From: DASVTR01 sp036387475
GTDB lineage: Bacteria > Acidobacteriota > Blastocatellia > Pyrinomonadales > Pyrinomonadaceae
Direction of reading: 5' to 3'
Assembly: GCA_036387475.1 (NCBI GenBank)
Contig: DASVTR010000013.1
Coordinates: forward strand, 372,001 to 436,000
Length of the DNA: 64,000 bases
Shown: positions 26,943 through 35,454 of the stretch, piece after piece
Numbering within the stretch: the stretch's first letter is position 1
Layout of the letters: each line of letters starts with the position of its first letter
Made by a program: the position numbers and the translations under genes
The notes under the pieces: model-generated
Databases searched by the model: none
What the model was told of the DNA's origin: nothing
What the model saw: only the letters and a program-made list of their open reading frames with translations

Positions 26943-28475
26943 TTAACTGCCGCTGCGATTGAAGACGGGCCGCAATCTCTTTTTGACGTTTTTAACGACG
27001 CGCTGCCCGTTCGGCGACAGGTTTTGTGAGACCAGCCGCTTGAGCATCTTTTTAAGAGACGGCTGCTGCTGGCTGGCATTGTCTCGAAAATTTCCGCCAG
27101 CCTCTTTTTTCAGCCTGAGAGGTCTGCGTTCGATATTGGCCTGCCATGATTTTCGACCCTCGCGGCTCATCACGTATTCGACATCTTCGTCAACCAGCAA
27201 ATCCATGAACGGAAGAAGAATCTGTAAGCCCGCGACCGGGATTTTTCCATCCCTAGCATCCCTGCACCAATAAGACTCATGACCGTGACGATGATGATAA
27301 AAGGAGTCTGGCATGACCATTAGTTTCGAACCCGTAGCCACTTGCCGCAGACCGAATCCCCATGCGTCCAGTGCCCCTGCAAATTCCGGGTAGCCGCCCG
27401 CACGCGTCCAACTCTCTTTGGTAAACATGTAATTGCCACTCGCGCCGGGGACTTTATGGTTGGACAGAAAATCGGCCAGCCCGATTGCGCCTGTCCTGAA
27501 AGTCCATTTCTCCGTCACTTCATCTTTCGACTGTTTGAAGTAGTGCAACTCCTGAAATGAAGCCACGTCCGCTCCCGAAGTGATGAGAAAATCTTTGAGC
27601 TTCGGAATACTGCCGGGAGCGAGTATGTTGTCGGAATCAAGACAAAAGAGAATCTGGTTCGTCGTATTTTCGATGGCCGTGTTACGCGCCGCCGCGCCGC
27701 CTTTATTTCTCGAATGCCGGAAAACCCTGAGCGCCGGATAGCGCCGTTGCAATTCTTCGAGAACAGCAGCGGTCGCGTCGGTAGAGCAATCGTTAACGAT
27801 CACCAACTCATCGCCCTCTGAGAAATTGCCCTCCATGATGGATTCGACAGCTTCCGTCAACGTCAACGCGCAATTGAACGCGGGGATAAAAAAGCTGACG
27901 TTCAATGGCTGCTTTTCCACCCACCAGACGCCTTCGCCCTCCGTGTGTATCTGCCAGTCAAATCTTCTAAAAAACTCGTCAATCGCCTGTCGAACTCCGG
28001 GAAAGTACGGATGGTCATAGTCGTGCCCGCCGATGATGCCGCCCATCCGAACTTTTGCAAACCATGTGCAGAGGTCATCCCAGACGCCCTGATAAGAATG
28101 GTCTGCATCAATATAGATAAAATCCAACTCGCCTTCGATGCGCTCGATAGCATCCTTTGAAGCAGCACGAATTAACTCGAAGCGCTCGCCGAAAACACCG
28201 AGCCGTTCTTTCGCCCTTTCGTAGAGAGTATCGAAATCGCTCTGCGGAAGGTTCATAGGGTCTTCGTAGCCGGAGCGGTGCTGGTAGCTATCAACGCCAT
28301 AAAGTTTTTCAACGCGCGTCTGCGAAAGAATCGCTTCTGAATGTCCGCCGAAGGCGACGCCGATTTCCGCGCCTTTTTTGAAATTGTATTCCTCGACCAC
28401 GCGCGAAAAGAATTGATAAGCAGGCTCCCAACTGCTTTCGTGAATCGCTTTTTTCTGTGCCAGCAAGTCTGTCAT
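26943..28475 (-). CDS. Fusion protein: Methyltransf_24-type methyltransferase plus GT2 glycosyltransferase
   Basis: A 510-residue bifunctional protein. Residues about 20-190 are a class I methyltransferase of the Methyltransf_24 kind (KKGAEIGVAFGGHSEAIL, LDFIYIDADHSYQGVWDDL, GGIIGGHDYDHPYFPGV). Residues about 200-440 are a GT2 domain (VSFFIPAFNCALTLTEAV, LVIVNDCSTDATAA, NKGGAAARNTAIENT, ILFCLDSDNILAPGSI), the D-S-D being the DxD motif. A basic tail of about 70 residues closes the protein. A sugar could be transferred and methylated by one chain, perhaps to cap or decorate the polymer. It lies between the two Wzt genes, 8 bases after the first, where chain-terminating enzymes often sit. The capping role is inference. 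Confidence 0.85.
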   Translation of the reverse strand: MTDLLAQKKAIHESSWEPAYQFFSRVVEEYNFKKGAEIGVAFGGHSEAILSQTRVEKLYGVDSYQHRSGYEDPMNLPQSDFDTLYERAKERLGVFGERFELIRAASKDAIERIEGELDFIYIDADHSYQGVWDDLCTWFAKVRMGGIIGGHDYDHPYFPGVRQAIDEFFRRFDWQIHTEGEGVWWVEKQPLNVSFFIPAFNCALTLTEAVESIMEGNFSEGDELVIVNDCSTDATAAVLEELQRRYPALRVFRHSRNKGGAAARNTAIENTTNQILFCLDSDNILAPGSIPKLKDFLITSGADVASFQELHYFKQSKDEVTEKWTFRTGAIGLADFLSNHKVPGASGNYMFTKESWTRAGGYPEFAGALDAWGFGLRQVATGSKLMVMPDSFYHHRHGHESYWCRDARDGKIPVAGLQILLPFMDLLVDEDVEYVMSREGRKSWQANIERRPLRLKKEAGGNFRDNASQQQPSLKKMLKRLVSQNLSPNGQRVVKNVKKRLRPVFNRSGS

Positions 28476-28482
28476 GCTTTAG

Positions 28483-29751
28483 TTAGAGTAAACTTTCGGA
28501 GAGCAGTTTGCGTTCGCCTTTGTGCGGCAGATTGACGATGCCTATATTGATTGGGTCATAGTCTGTGTCCCACTCTTCGACGATAGTGAAGGCCGCAAGG
28601 TCTGTGCCCCAAATCCATTCGTTCATCCCGTCGCGGTAGCCGCCAATCGCCAGCGAGTATTCGCCGGGTCGCAGAAAGAACGGCGGGATTTCAACTTCCG
28701 CTTCAAAGCTGCCCTTGGGCAACAGTTCGGGCTTGCTCAAATCGTGGAGCGTCAAGAGCCTCACGCCGTCCTTGAAAACCGAAAACGTCGTGCGAAAGGC
28801 GGGCACATCCCTTTTGCATTGCCCCGCGACCTTGACCTTGATTTTTGACGAAGGCGGAATGACGAGCGCGTCGCCCTCGCGCGAATCGTTGATGGTGATG
28901 TCTCGAAATTCAAGAATCGGCAGCAGCGTCCCCATGAATTTTCTGGAATCAATTGAGAGACTGCTGCGGCTGGCTCTCAAATAAAGCTGCGTCGCTTCGC
29001 TCGCACGACAAAAAGCTGTGAGGCGGCCCGATTCGAGCAGCATCGCCTGACTGCAAAGCTGCGTGATAGCTCCCATGTTATGGCTCACAAACAAAACTGT
29101 GCGCCCTTCATGAGCCACGTCTTCCATCTTTCCCAGACACTTTTTCTGAAAGGCTGCATCGCCCACAGCCAGAACTTCGTCAACGAGCAGCGTCTCCGGC
29201 TCCATGTGCGCCGCGACAGCGAAGGCCAGGCGGACATACATCCCCGACGAATAACGCTTCACAGGCGTGTCCAGAAATTTCTCCACCTCTGCGAAGGCTA
29301 CTATCTCGTCAAACTTGCGCTCAATCTCGCTTTTACGCATTCCCATAATCGCGCCGTTGAGATAGACGTTTTCGCGGCCCGTCAACTCCGGGTGAAAGCC
29401 CGTGCCCACCTCCAATAGAGAGCCGAGACGCCCCTTTATCTCGACGCGGCCTTCGGTCGGCTTCGTGATGCGCGAAAGGATTTTTAAGAGCGTTGATTTG
29501 CCAGCGCCGTTTGGCCCGATGACGCCTATGACTTCGCCCTGCTTGATTTCAAACGAGACATCCTTGAGCGCCCAGATGGTGTCGTGCCCGTTCGTTGTTT
29601 GAACATTGTTCTTGACGAAAGAGGAGCGCAGGCGGCGCAGGGGCGAAGCAATCGTCTCTGTGATGGAATCGCGCAAGGCTTTGTAGCGCTCGCGCGTGCC
29701 AATCCGGTAACGCTTTCCCAATCCTTCACAGCGGATTGCTATTTCGCTCAT
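28483..29751 (-). CDS. wzt: Polysaccharide ABC transporter ATP-binding protein (Wzt-like)
   Basis: A 422-residue ATPase of the ABC-2 polysaccharide exporter. Walker A is GPNGAGKST (79-87), then KRYSSGMYVRLAFAVAAH, Walker B TLLVDEVLAVGD and the H-loop FVSHN. The C-terminal domain (about 270-422) is beta-rich (FRTTFSVFKDGVRLLTLHDL; FFLRPGEYSLAIGGYRDGMN) and probably binds the growing glycan on the cytoplasmic side. The ATG at 29751 lies 5 bases after the permease stop (29757). A longer frame starting at 29943 would run through the permease gene and is not used. Adjacent wzm makes this the principal ATPase. Confidence 0.93.
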   Translation of the reverse strand: MSEIAIRCEGLGKRYRIGTRERYKALRDSITETIASPLRRLRSSFVKNNVQTTNGHDTIWALKDVSFEIKQGEVIGVIGPNGAGKSTLLKILSRITKPTEGRVEIKGRLGSLLEVGTGFHPELTGRENVYLNGAIMGMRKSEIERKFDEIVAFAEVEKFLDTPVKRYSSGMYVRLAFAVAAHMEPETLLVDEVLAVGDAAFQKKCLGKMEDVAHEGRTVLFVSHNMGAITQLCSQAMLLESGRLTAFCRASEATQLYLRASRSSLSIDSRKFMGTLLPILEFRDITINDSREGDALVIPPSSKIKVKVAGQCKRDVPAFRTTFSVFKDGVRLLTLHDLSKPELLPKGSFEAEVEIPPFFLRPGEYSLAIGGYRDGMNEWIWGTDLAAFTIVEEWDTDYDPINIGIVNLPHKGERKLLSESLL

Positions 29752-29756
29752 GCTCG

Positions 29757-30626
29757 TTAAACGATGTCCGCGAAAGTCTCTTCCATCCGGCGAAAGTAGT
29801 AGAGGCCGCCGACCAAGATAACTATGACCGCTACGACCGAAACAGCAAGGAGCGGCCCAGGCGCTTCCGTTTTTCCCAACAGCGCCCAGCGAAATCCCTC
29901 TACGACTCCGGCCATCGGATTCAACCCGTAAAGCGCACGCCATTTTTCGGGAACAATGCTGCTCGGATACGCTACGGGCGTGATAAACAGCCAGAACTGC
30001 GTCAGGAAATTGAGCGTGTAGCGCACGTCCCTGTATTGCACGTTCAAGGCTGAGAGCCAGAGGCCGACGCCAAGCGCCGTCATCACCGCTAGCAGGACGA
30101 AGAGCGGGAGAGTCAACACGGCGAGGCCCGGAACGATGCCGTAGTAAGCCATCATTCCGAGCAACACGACGAAGGCAATCGCGAAATCAACCAGCCCGCC
30201 GAGCACCGCCGCAATCGGCACAACCAATCGCGGGAAATAAACTTTCGTGATGAGACGTTCATTGGCGACGAGGCTGTTGCTGGATTCGGCGAGCGCGTGC
30301 GCGAAGAGTTGCCACGGCAAAAGAGCGCAGAAGGTGAAAACGGGATACGGAATGCCGTCCGAAGGAACACCAGCCAGCTTTCCGAAGAAGAGACTGAAGA
30401 CCACCATGATGAAGAAGGGCTGGATGATGGCCCACGCCGCGCCGAGCGCCGTCTGCTTGTAGCGCACCTTGATATCGCGCCAGACGAGGAAGTAGAGCAG
30501 TTCCCTGTACTCCCACAACTCGCGTAGTCCCGGCGACTCCCAGCCCTCAGCCGGGCGAATCACGAGTGTCGGCACAGACTCCTCTATCACAGCTTTCTCA
30601 GAGCCTATCGCCAGATTGCTTTCCAT
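29757..30626 (-). CDS. wzm: Polysaccharide ABC transporter permease (Wzm-like)
   Basis: A 289-residue ABC-2 type integral membrane protein with six hydrophobic segments. The N-terminal amphipathic region (LRELWEYRELLYFLVWRDIK) and VRYKQTALGAAWAIIQPFF are classic for Wzm/TagG. NVQYRDVRYTLNFLTQFWLF and PVAYPSSIVPEKWRALYGLN appear near the C-terminus, again family hallmarks. It forms the inner-membrane channel with Wzt dimers. The ATG at 30626 gives MESNLAIGSE and lies 7 bases after the upstream stop; a longer frame to 30671 overlaps the Wzc-like gene and is not used. Confidence 0.93.
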   Translation of the reverse strand: MESNLAIGSEKAVIEESVPTLVIRPAEGWESPGLRELWEYRELLYFLVWRDIKVRYKQTALGAAWAIIQPFFIMVVFSLFFGKLAGVPSDGIPYPVFTFCALLPWQLFAHALAESSNSLVANERLITKVYFPRLVVPIAAVLGGLVDFAIAFVVLLGMMAYYGIVPGLAVLTLPLFVLLAVMTALGVGLWLSALNVQYRDVRYTLNFLTQFWLFITPVAYPSSIVPEKWRALYGLNPMAGVVEGFRWALLGKTEAPGPLLAVSVVAVIVILVGGLYYFRRMEETFADIV

Positions 30627-30633
30627 CAATCTT

Positions 30634-33093
30634 TTACCCTTGCGTCCCTGCCAGACCCTCTTCCGGGTCACGATTGTAATAAGACTGCTGGTAGTAGCTC
30701 TGGTAGTAATAATAATCGTGCGGGCGCAGATGCACGTTGTTCAGCACGACGCCGAAGATTTTCGCTCCCACGTCGCTCAACAACTGCTGCGAGCGCCGTA
30801 CAACGTCGCGCGTGCTCTTGCCGCCGTGCACGACCAGCAGCACGCCGTCAACGATTGAAGAGATGAGCACGCCGTCTGTGAAGGAAGCGATGGGCGGTGA
30901 GTCTATAACGATGTGATTGAAGGTCGGCTCAAGGCTGCTGATGAGGCGGCGCATCTGTTCCGAGCCGATAAGCTCAGCCGGGTTGGGCGGAATAGGCCCG
31001 GCTGTGAGCAGATAAAGGCCGCTCTGCTCGTGTTGCTCAATCATGGAAAAGACTTCGGCCTCGCTCATCTCGCTCGACAAAATACTGCTTAACCCTACGC
31101 GCTTCTCTACATCAAAGAGCGAATGCAGGCGCGGTCTGCGCATGTCCGCGTCAATCACGAGCACCTTCGCGCCCGTTTGCGCAAGACTGATGGCGGTATT
31201 GATGGCGGTCGTCGTCTTGCCTTCCGACGGAACGCTCGAAGTAATCAAGAGCGTCTTGGGCGGGCGGCCCGCCGTCGAGAGCAGCACGGAGGTACGCAAA
31301 TGCCTGTAGGCTTCCGCCAACGGCGAGCGAGCATCTGCGTCGAGCAGTAGCTCGTTGCTGTTTTGATAAGTGCCGTTGTTCTTCGCGCCCATCCCCGGCA
31401 ACAGCCGCCGCGCTGGCCCCTTCAAATCCCCAATGGCCGGAATCACTGCGAGCGTCGGCAGGCGCAGCATCTTCTCCACGTCTTCGGTCGAGCGCACGGT
31501 GTCGTTCAAGTATTCGAGGAAGATGGCGAAGGCCATGCCGAATCCGAGCGAGAGGACGAGAGCCAGCATGACGACGCGCATCCTGCCTGGGCCAACAGGC
31601 GCTTCCGGCGCAATCGCGTAATCGACGACGTGTATGTTATTCGGCGTCCCGGCCAGCACTACGTCGTTCTCCTTTGAGCGCTGGAGGAGGCCCGCGAGGA
31701 GTTCCTTGTTGGTCTCAATCTCCTGTTGGATGATGCGATAGTTGATGGCCGCTTCGTTCTGCGTCATCGTCTCTGCGCGCTGGCGATTGTAGGCCGAGCG
31801 CAAAGCGTCTTCACGAGACTTGGCTTCCAGATACTTCGTCTCGATATTGGTTTTGACAACGCTGGTCGCACGATTGCGCGTGTCCTTCAACTGCTTTTCG
31901 AGGATGGCTATTTGCTGGTTGACCTCTTTGACTTCAAACCACTCTTCCGTATTGTCAACCAAAAGCTGCTCGCGTTTGGACTTCAACTCTGCGAGCTTCG
32001 ATTCATATTCCGAAATACTTTTAGCAGCGTCTTCAGCCTTCGCTTCCGAAGCGCCGGGACGCTTCGCGGCCAGATAATCTGCCTCTGCTTGAATGCGATC
32101 CTTTTCCGCTTCCAGCAATTGCCGGTTCAATCCGGCGAGACGTTCGACGACCGTGTTCTGGCTTTGGTCGTTGAGCGAGAGAATCTCTTTGCTTCTGGCG
32201 TAATTGACCAGGCGCTCTTCACCTTCGCGTATCTGGCTTTGCAGGTCGGCCACTTTCTTTGAGAGAAAATCGCCGGTCGAGGAATTCACCTCGTTCTTCT
32301 TTTCCAGATTCGAGCGGACGAAGACGCCAGCAACGGCGTTGACGATTTTGGCTGCCACCTGCGGGTCGGCGTGCGTAAAGCGTATGTCGATGAGACGCGT
32401 TTCTTTGACGCCGCCGCCGCGCGTCTCTTTCACAGGCTCGACTTTCAATCCGCTCTGCAAGGCGCTGACGTAAGGAGCGAGTTGCTTGGCCTCGACCAGA
32501 TTGTCGCTCGATGAAGCGGGCGCAACCGTGTCTGACAAAGGCACTTCATTAGAGGGCGCGGCCTGTTCGCCGTCGCTCTTTTTACCGCTAAAGCCGAACA
32601 TCTTGAGCAGGCTTTGCCAGGTGGACTGCGTGCGTCCCTGCGGGCGCAGGAAGCTCTGGTCGTGTTCGAGGTCTAAGGTCTTGACGACGCGGCGCAAGAG
32701 GCCCGGCCCGGTCAGGATTTGCAGTTGCGTATTGAAGTAGGCGGGGTCTGTCTGGTTGTTGAGAATGACAGAACTGTTTTTCGCTGTGCCGCTTAGCCCA
32801 TTGGTATTCTCAAGGTCAACCTGCACGCGAGAGTTAGCTTCGTAGATGTCAGGCTTGCGCGCCATGTAAATGGCGGCCAGCATCGTCACCAGCGCGGTGA
32901 TGCCAATTACGAGCCAGAGATGCTTGTAAACCGCTCGCCAGTAGTCGCGCAGGTGAACTTCGTCTTCGTTCGGATTGTTGCCCATGCGATAGCCGGGGCT
33001 GGTGGCGGCAGGGGGCGAGCCTGCTTGCTCTCTGGTTCTTTCAAGGTCACGCACCTCCGTGACGCTCTCAACCAGTTCACGACGTTCTTTCAT
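30634..33093 (-). CDS. Wzc-type polysaccharide co-polymerase and tyrosine autokinase
   Basis: An 819-residue protein with the Wzc layout in one chain. An N-terminal Wzz-like domain is bounded by two membrane helices (about 57-77, YKHLWLVIGITALVTMLAAI, and near 515-535). A long coiled-coil periplasmic part lies between them (about 290-470, rich in E, K, L, Q). The C-terminal BY-kinase domain has Walker A SVPSEGKTTTA with K626, Walker A-prime KVLVIDADMRRPRLH, Walker B HIVIDSPP, and a tyrosine cluster at 794-806 (eight Tyr) as autophosphorylation target. It should control chain length and contact the outer-membrane exporter. It lies between the Wza-like and Wzm genes. Confidence 0.93.
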   Translation of the reverse strand: MKERRELVESVTEVRDLERTREQAGSPPAATSPGYRMGNNPNEDEVHLRDYWRAVYKHLWLVIGITALVTMLAAIYMARKPDIYEANSRVQVDLENTNGLSGTAKNSSVILNNQTDPAYFNTQLQILTGPGLLRRVVKTLDLEHDQSFLRPQGRTQSTWQSLLKMFGFSGKKSDGEQAAPSNEVPLSDTVAPASSSDNLVEAKQLAPYVSALQSGLKVEPVKETRGGGVKETRLIDIRFTHADPQVAAKIVNAVAGVFVRSNLEKKNEVNSSTGDFLSKKVADLQSQIREGEERLVNYARSKEILSLNDQSQNTVVERLAGLNRQLLEAEKDRIQAEADYLAAKRPGASEAKAEDAAKSISEYESKLAELKSKREQLLVDNTEEWFEVKEVNQQIAILEKQLKDTRNRATSVVKTNIETKYLEAKSREDALRSAYNRQRAETMTQNEAAINYRIIQQEIETNKELLAGLLQRSKENDVVLAGTPNNIHVVDYAIAPEAPVGPGRMRVVMLALVLSLGFGMAFAIFLEYLNDTVRSTEDVEKMLRLPTLAVIPAIGDLKGPARRLLPGMGAKNNGTYQNSNELLLDADARSPLAEAYRHLRTSVLLSTAGRPPKTLLITSSVPSEGKTTTAINTAISLAQTGAKVLVIDADMRRPRLHSLFDVEKRVGLSSILSSEMSEAEVFSMIEQHEQSGLYLLTAGPIPPNPAELIGSEQMRRLISSLEPTFNHIVIDSPPIASFTDGVLISSIVDGVLLVVHGGKSTRDVVRRSQQLLSDVGAKIFGVVLNNVHLRPHDYYYYQSYYQQSYYNRDPEEGLAGTQG

Positions 33094-33198
33094 CGGATCA
33101 CCTATCAGTTAAGGCGGCGCGCCGCGCCGCAAAAGAATTTATTAGAAACTCAAGCTTAAGAATTAAGAATAGGGTTCAGGACGAAAGCTTTTACTCGT

Positions 33199-34260
33199 TT
33201 ACGGCACAATGCGCGTCGGGAGATTCCCGAACGACGGGATGACCGCTCCGATAAAGCTTTTCAGAAGGCGTTTGCCGCTATTGGTCTGAACTTCCACGAT
33301 GTCGTTGGCCTGAAGCGCGATGTCCTCTGCCTGTCGCTTCTCGACGGCTCGCAGGTCAACGTAAAACTCTTTTTTATTTGTGCTTCCGGGCTGTTGCCTG
33401 ACGATTCGGATTTTGTCCCTTTTGGTGTCAGGCTGCGTGCCTCCGGCCATAGCGATGGCCTGAGAGATGGTTACTGGGTCGCGCAAGGGGATAGCCATTG
33501 GCCTGACGATATTGCCGACGATGTATGCCTGATCGGCGTCGGGGACGAAAACGATGTCACCCGGCTGTATGTATGGATTGGCCTGTTCGACTCCATCAAG
33601 GGTATCGCGCAGCTTGTAAGAACTCAGGCCGGTGGCGATGTCGTCCGCATCGTTTGAAGATGTCTGGCAGACGAGGCCGGTCGGCGCGCTATGCACGACG
33701 TTAATGCTGCGGCCCGCGCGCTCGGCAGGGCCGTTGGCGAAGGCGATTAATTCCAGCAGCTTCACGCGGCGTTGCAGCTTAAACTGCGTGGGATTGTTGA
33801 CGGCTCCGATGACGGCCACAGGCTGCGATTGATACTCTTTCACGAAGACATCAACCACAGGGTTGCGCTGGTACTTCAAATAGCGCGTGGCAATCTCTTT
33901 CGCCAGTTCTCCCTCCGTGCGGCAGGCCGCGAGAATATCATCTTCGATGAGAGGCATGCGAATCATTCCGTTGCCGTTGACGCGAACGCTCTCGCGCGAC
34001 AATAGTGGTTTATTGAAGACGCGTATGTCGAGCACGTCGCCCGGCCCGATGCGATAGCGGTCATCGCGCTCTGTCTTCGCGCTCGCAGAGGGCGTCGCGG
34101 GCGGCGTCTGTGCTGTCGCGGCGGCGGAAGTGAGCGGCGGTTGCTGCGCGCTCGCGCCGAGGTGCGACCCCATGAGACAGACGGCGACGAGCAAGAGATT
34201 CGAAAAACGAAAGAAGCTTTTTCCGTATTGATGGCACAAACGATTATTAGCGATACTCAT
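33199..34260 (-). CDS. Polysaccharide export outer membrane protein (Wza-like)
   Basis: A 353-residue exported protein. A signal peptide with a hydrophobic core (LLLVAVCLMGSHLGASAQQ) ends near residue 39. The Poly_export domain spans about 65-155 (DRYRIGPGDVLDIRVFNKPL; RMPLIEDDILAACRTEGELA), followed by two SLBB-type domains (PVAVIGAVNNPTQFKLQ near 150 and QAYIVGNIVRPMAIPLRD near 250). The C-terminus lacks the long amphipathic barrel helix of E. coli Wza, as is common outside Proteobacteria. No lipobox cysteine is evident, so anchoring may differ from classical Wza. It forms the translocation channel in the outer membrane. Confidence 0.9.
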   Translation of the reverse strand: MSIANNRLCHQYGKSFFRFSNLLLVAVCLMGSHLGASAQQPPLTSAAATAQTPPATPSASAKTERDDRYRIGPGDVLDIRVFNKPLLSRESVRVNGNGMIRMPLIEDDILAACRTEGELAKEIATRYLKYQRNPVVDVFVKEYQSQPVAVIGAVNNPTQFKLQRRVKLLELIAFANGPAERAGRSINVVHSAPTGLVCQTSSNDADDIATGLSSYKLRDTLDGVEQANPYIQPGDIVFVPDADQAYIVGNIVRPMAIPLRDPVTISQAIAMAGGTQPDTKRDKIRIVRQQPGSTNKKEFYVDLRAVEKRQAEDIALQANDIVEVQTNSGKRLLKSFIGAVIPSFGNLPTRIVP

Positions 34261-34268
34261 GACGGCCT

Positions 34269-34583
34269 CTACTTTCCTGAAATTCCGACGCGCCGGGAAG
34301 AGAGCGCTTCACGCATATGATTCGGGTGCGCGAGGTTGAGCACAGTATTGCTGAGGATGACCATTAACTCTTCATGCTCTCTGAGGAAAGCGCCCGTTAA
34401 AGGATAATCCTGAGTCTTGACGACGACGCCTTCTCTGACCCATTGCCAGAACTGCGTCTGCGTCGTCCAGAACTGTTTGCGGTCGCGGCAAATGACGAGC
34501 GCCGTCCGCTTCTTCTTCTTTTTCGCTTTCTTACTGCTCACTTCTCTGACACCATCCACTTTCAATAAATACACCGCACCCAT
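34269..34583 (-). CDS. Small conserved-looking protein of unknown function
   Basis: A 104-residue reading frame between the regulator gene and the wza-like gene, ending 8 bases before the latter. I do not recognise it. Visible features: a short hydrophobic start (MGAVYLLKVDG), a run of lysines (KKAKKKKKR), then a globular-looking stretch with aromatic residues (ALVICRDRKQFWTTQTQFWQ; REHEELMVILSNTVLNLAHP). There is no membrane segment. Codon use resembles its neighbours. The ATG at 34583 is preceded by an AAGGGA-like site; a GTG at 34631 would add 16 residues. It could be a DNA- or RNA-binding accessory of the locus, but this is a guess. Confidence 0.5.
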   Translation of the reverse strand: MGAVYLLKVDGVREVSSKKAKKKKKRTALVICRDRKQFWTTQTQFWQWVREGVVVKTQDYPLTGAFLREHEELMVILSNTVLNLAHPNHMREALSSRRVGISGK

Positions 34584-34741
34584 CGCATGCACAATCCCTT
34601 TTGAAGCTCTCGAAGCATCAGAGGGAGTCACGCCATACCCCGTGGGGAAGCCTCACAAGCGAGGCAGCGTCCATTTGTCCAAACCACACATGCGCCGACC
34701 TTCCTCAAAACGAAGCGCACGGGCAGTCTCTTTCGCAACTC

Positions 34742-35419
34742 CTACAAATGCTCTCCCATTCCCTTTGATGTCCCCTGAGTCAAAAGACGCGAAACCAACT
34801 CTGTGCGCCGTCTGACGCCGAACTTGACGAAGATGTGCCGCAGGTGGAATTTAATCGTCTGCTCGCTGACGTGCAGCTTTTCGCCGATCTCCGCGTTGGT
34901 CAATCCTTCGGCGCAACAGAGCGCGACCTGCGCTTCGCGGCGGCTCAGGTTATGCAGCCCGACGACGCGCTCGATTGCCAGCCCGAAGATTCTGTTGCTT
35001 TCGTAAGCCTGCACCTCTTTCGGAAAGGGCGCGAGGCCGTGTGCGCGGCGGCGCGTGAAAATCTCTTCCGGCGAAAAGATCGAATAGACAGCGCCCATTT
35101 GCTGCGCCTCCACATCGCCCGCCAGGGTCTGGCGCTCGATGCTGAGTTTGCTGACGAGTCCGGCCAGGCCACGGCGAATCGTGCTATAGCCGTGCAGGCC
35201 CGTCAGAATCATCAAACGGCGTGCGCTGAAAGCTCCGAAACGGGTTTGCAGGGCCTCGGTTTCGTTGAGCATCGCCTGATAGAGTTGGTGTTCGATGGGA
35301 GTGTGCGAGAGCGCAAGCAGCGCCATCGCCTGCCCGTCTTTCGCTGGTTCGTTGAGCTTACCCAAAGGGGAGGTTTCTGGCTCAACCGTAGCAAGGCTCT
35401 GGTTCTTACTGGACAGCAT
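34742..35419 (-). CDS. Dual helix-turn-helix LuxR-type transcriptional regulator
   Basis: A 225-residue regulator. The C-terminal GerE/LuxR HTH is clear (LSRREAQVALCCAEGLTNAE, then IGEKLHVSEQTIKFHLRHIF). The N-terminal half (about 45-115) has a second, winged-helix-like pattern: TPIEHQLYQAMLNETEALQT, SARRLMILTGLHGYSTIRRG, LAGLVSKLSIERQ, followed by YSIFSPEEIFTRRRAHGLAP. I see no receiver or PAS domain, so it does not look like a classical response regulator. Its position at the promoter-proximal end of the 29 downstream genes, all in the same direction, makes it the likely pathway regulator. The ATG at 35419 is 36 bases from a 20-base dyad. Confidence 0.85.
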   Translation of the reverse strand: MLSSKNQSLATVEPETSPLGKLNEPAKDGQAMALLALSHTPIEHQLYQAMLNETEALQTRFGAFSARRLMILTGLHGYSTIRRGLAGLVSKLSIERQTLAGDVEAQQMGAVYSIFSPEEIFTRRRAHGLAPFPKEVQAYESNRIFGLAIERVVGLHNLSRREAQVALCCAEGLTNAEIGEKLHVSEQTIKFHLRHIFVKFGVRRRTELVSRLLTQGTSKGMGEHL

Positions 35420-35454
35420 AATTGTAGTCGAGTTGAAAGAATTCGCAGCGAGCA

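Noticed and set aside
29752..29943. Upstream N-terminal extension of the first Wzt
   Set aside because: It would lie inside the permease gene; the ATG at 29751 gives the standard start and matches the paralogue.
34640..34700. Hairpins between the regulator and the small gene, considered as a c-di-GMP or SAM riboswitch
   Set aside because: GCCTC/GAGGC and CCCC/GGGG pairs exist, but the conserved aptamer words are absent on either strand.
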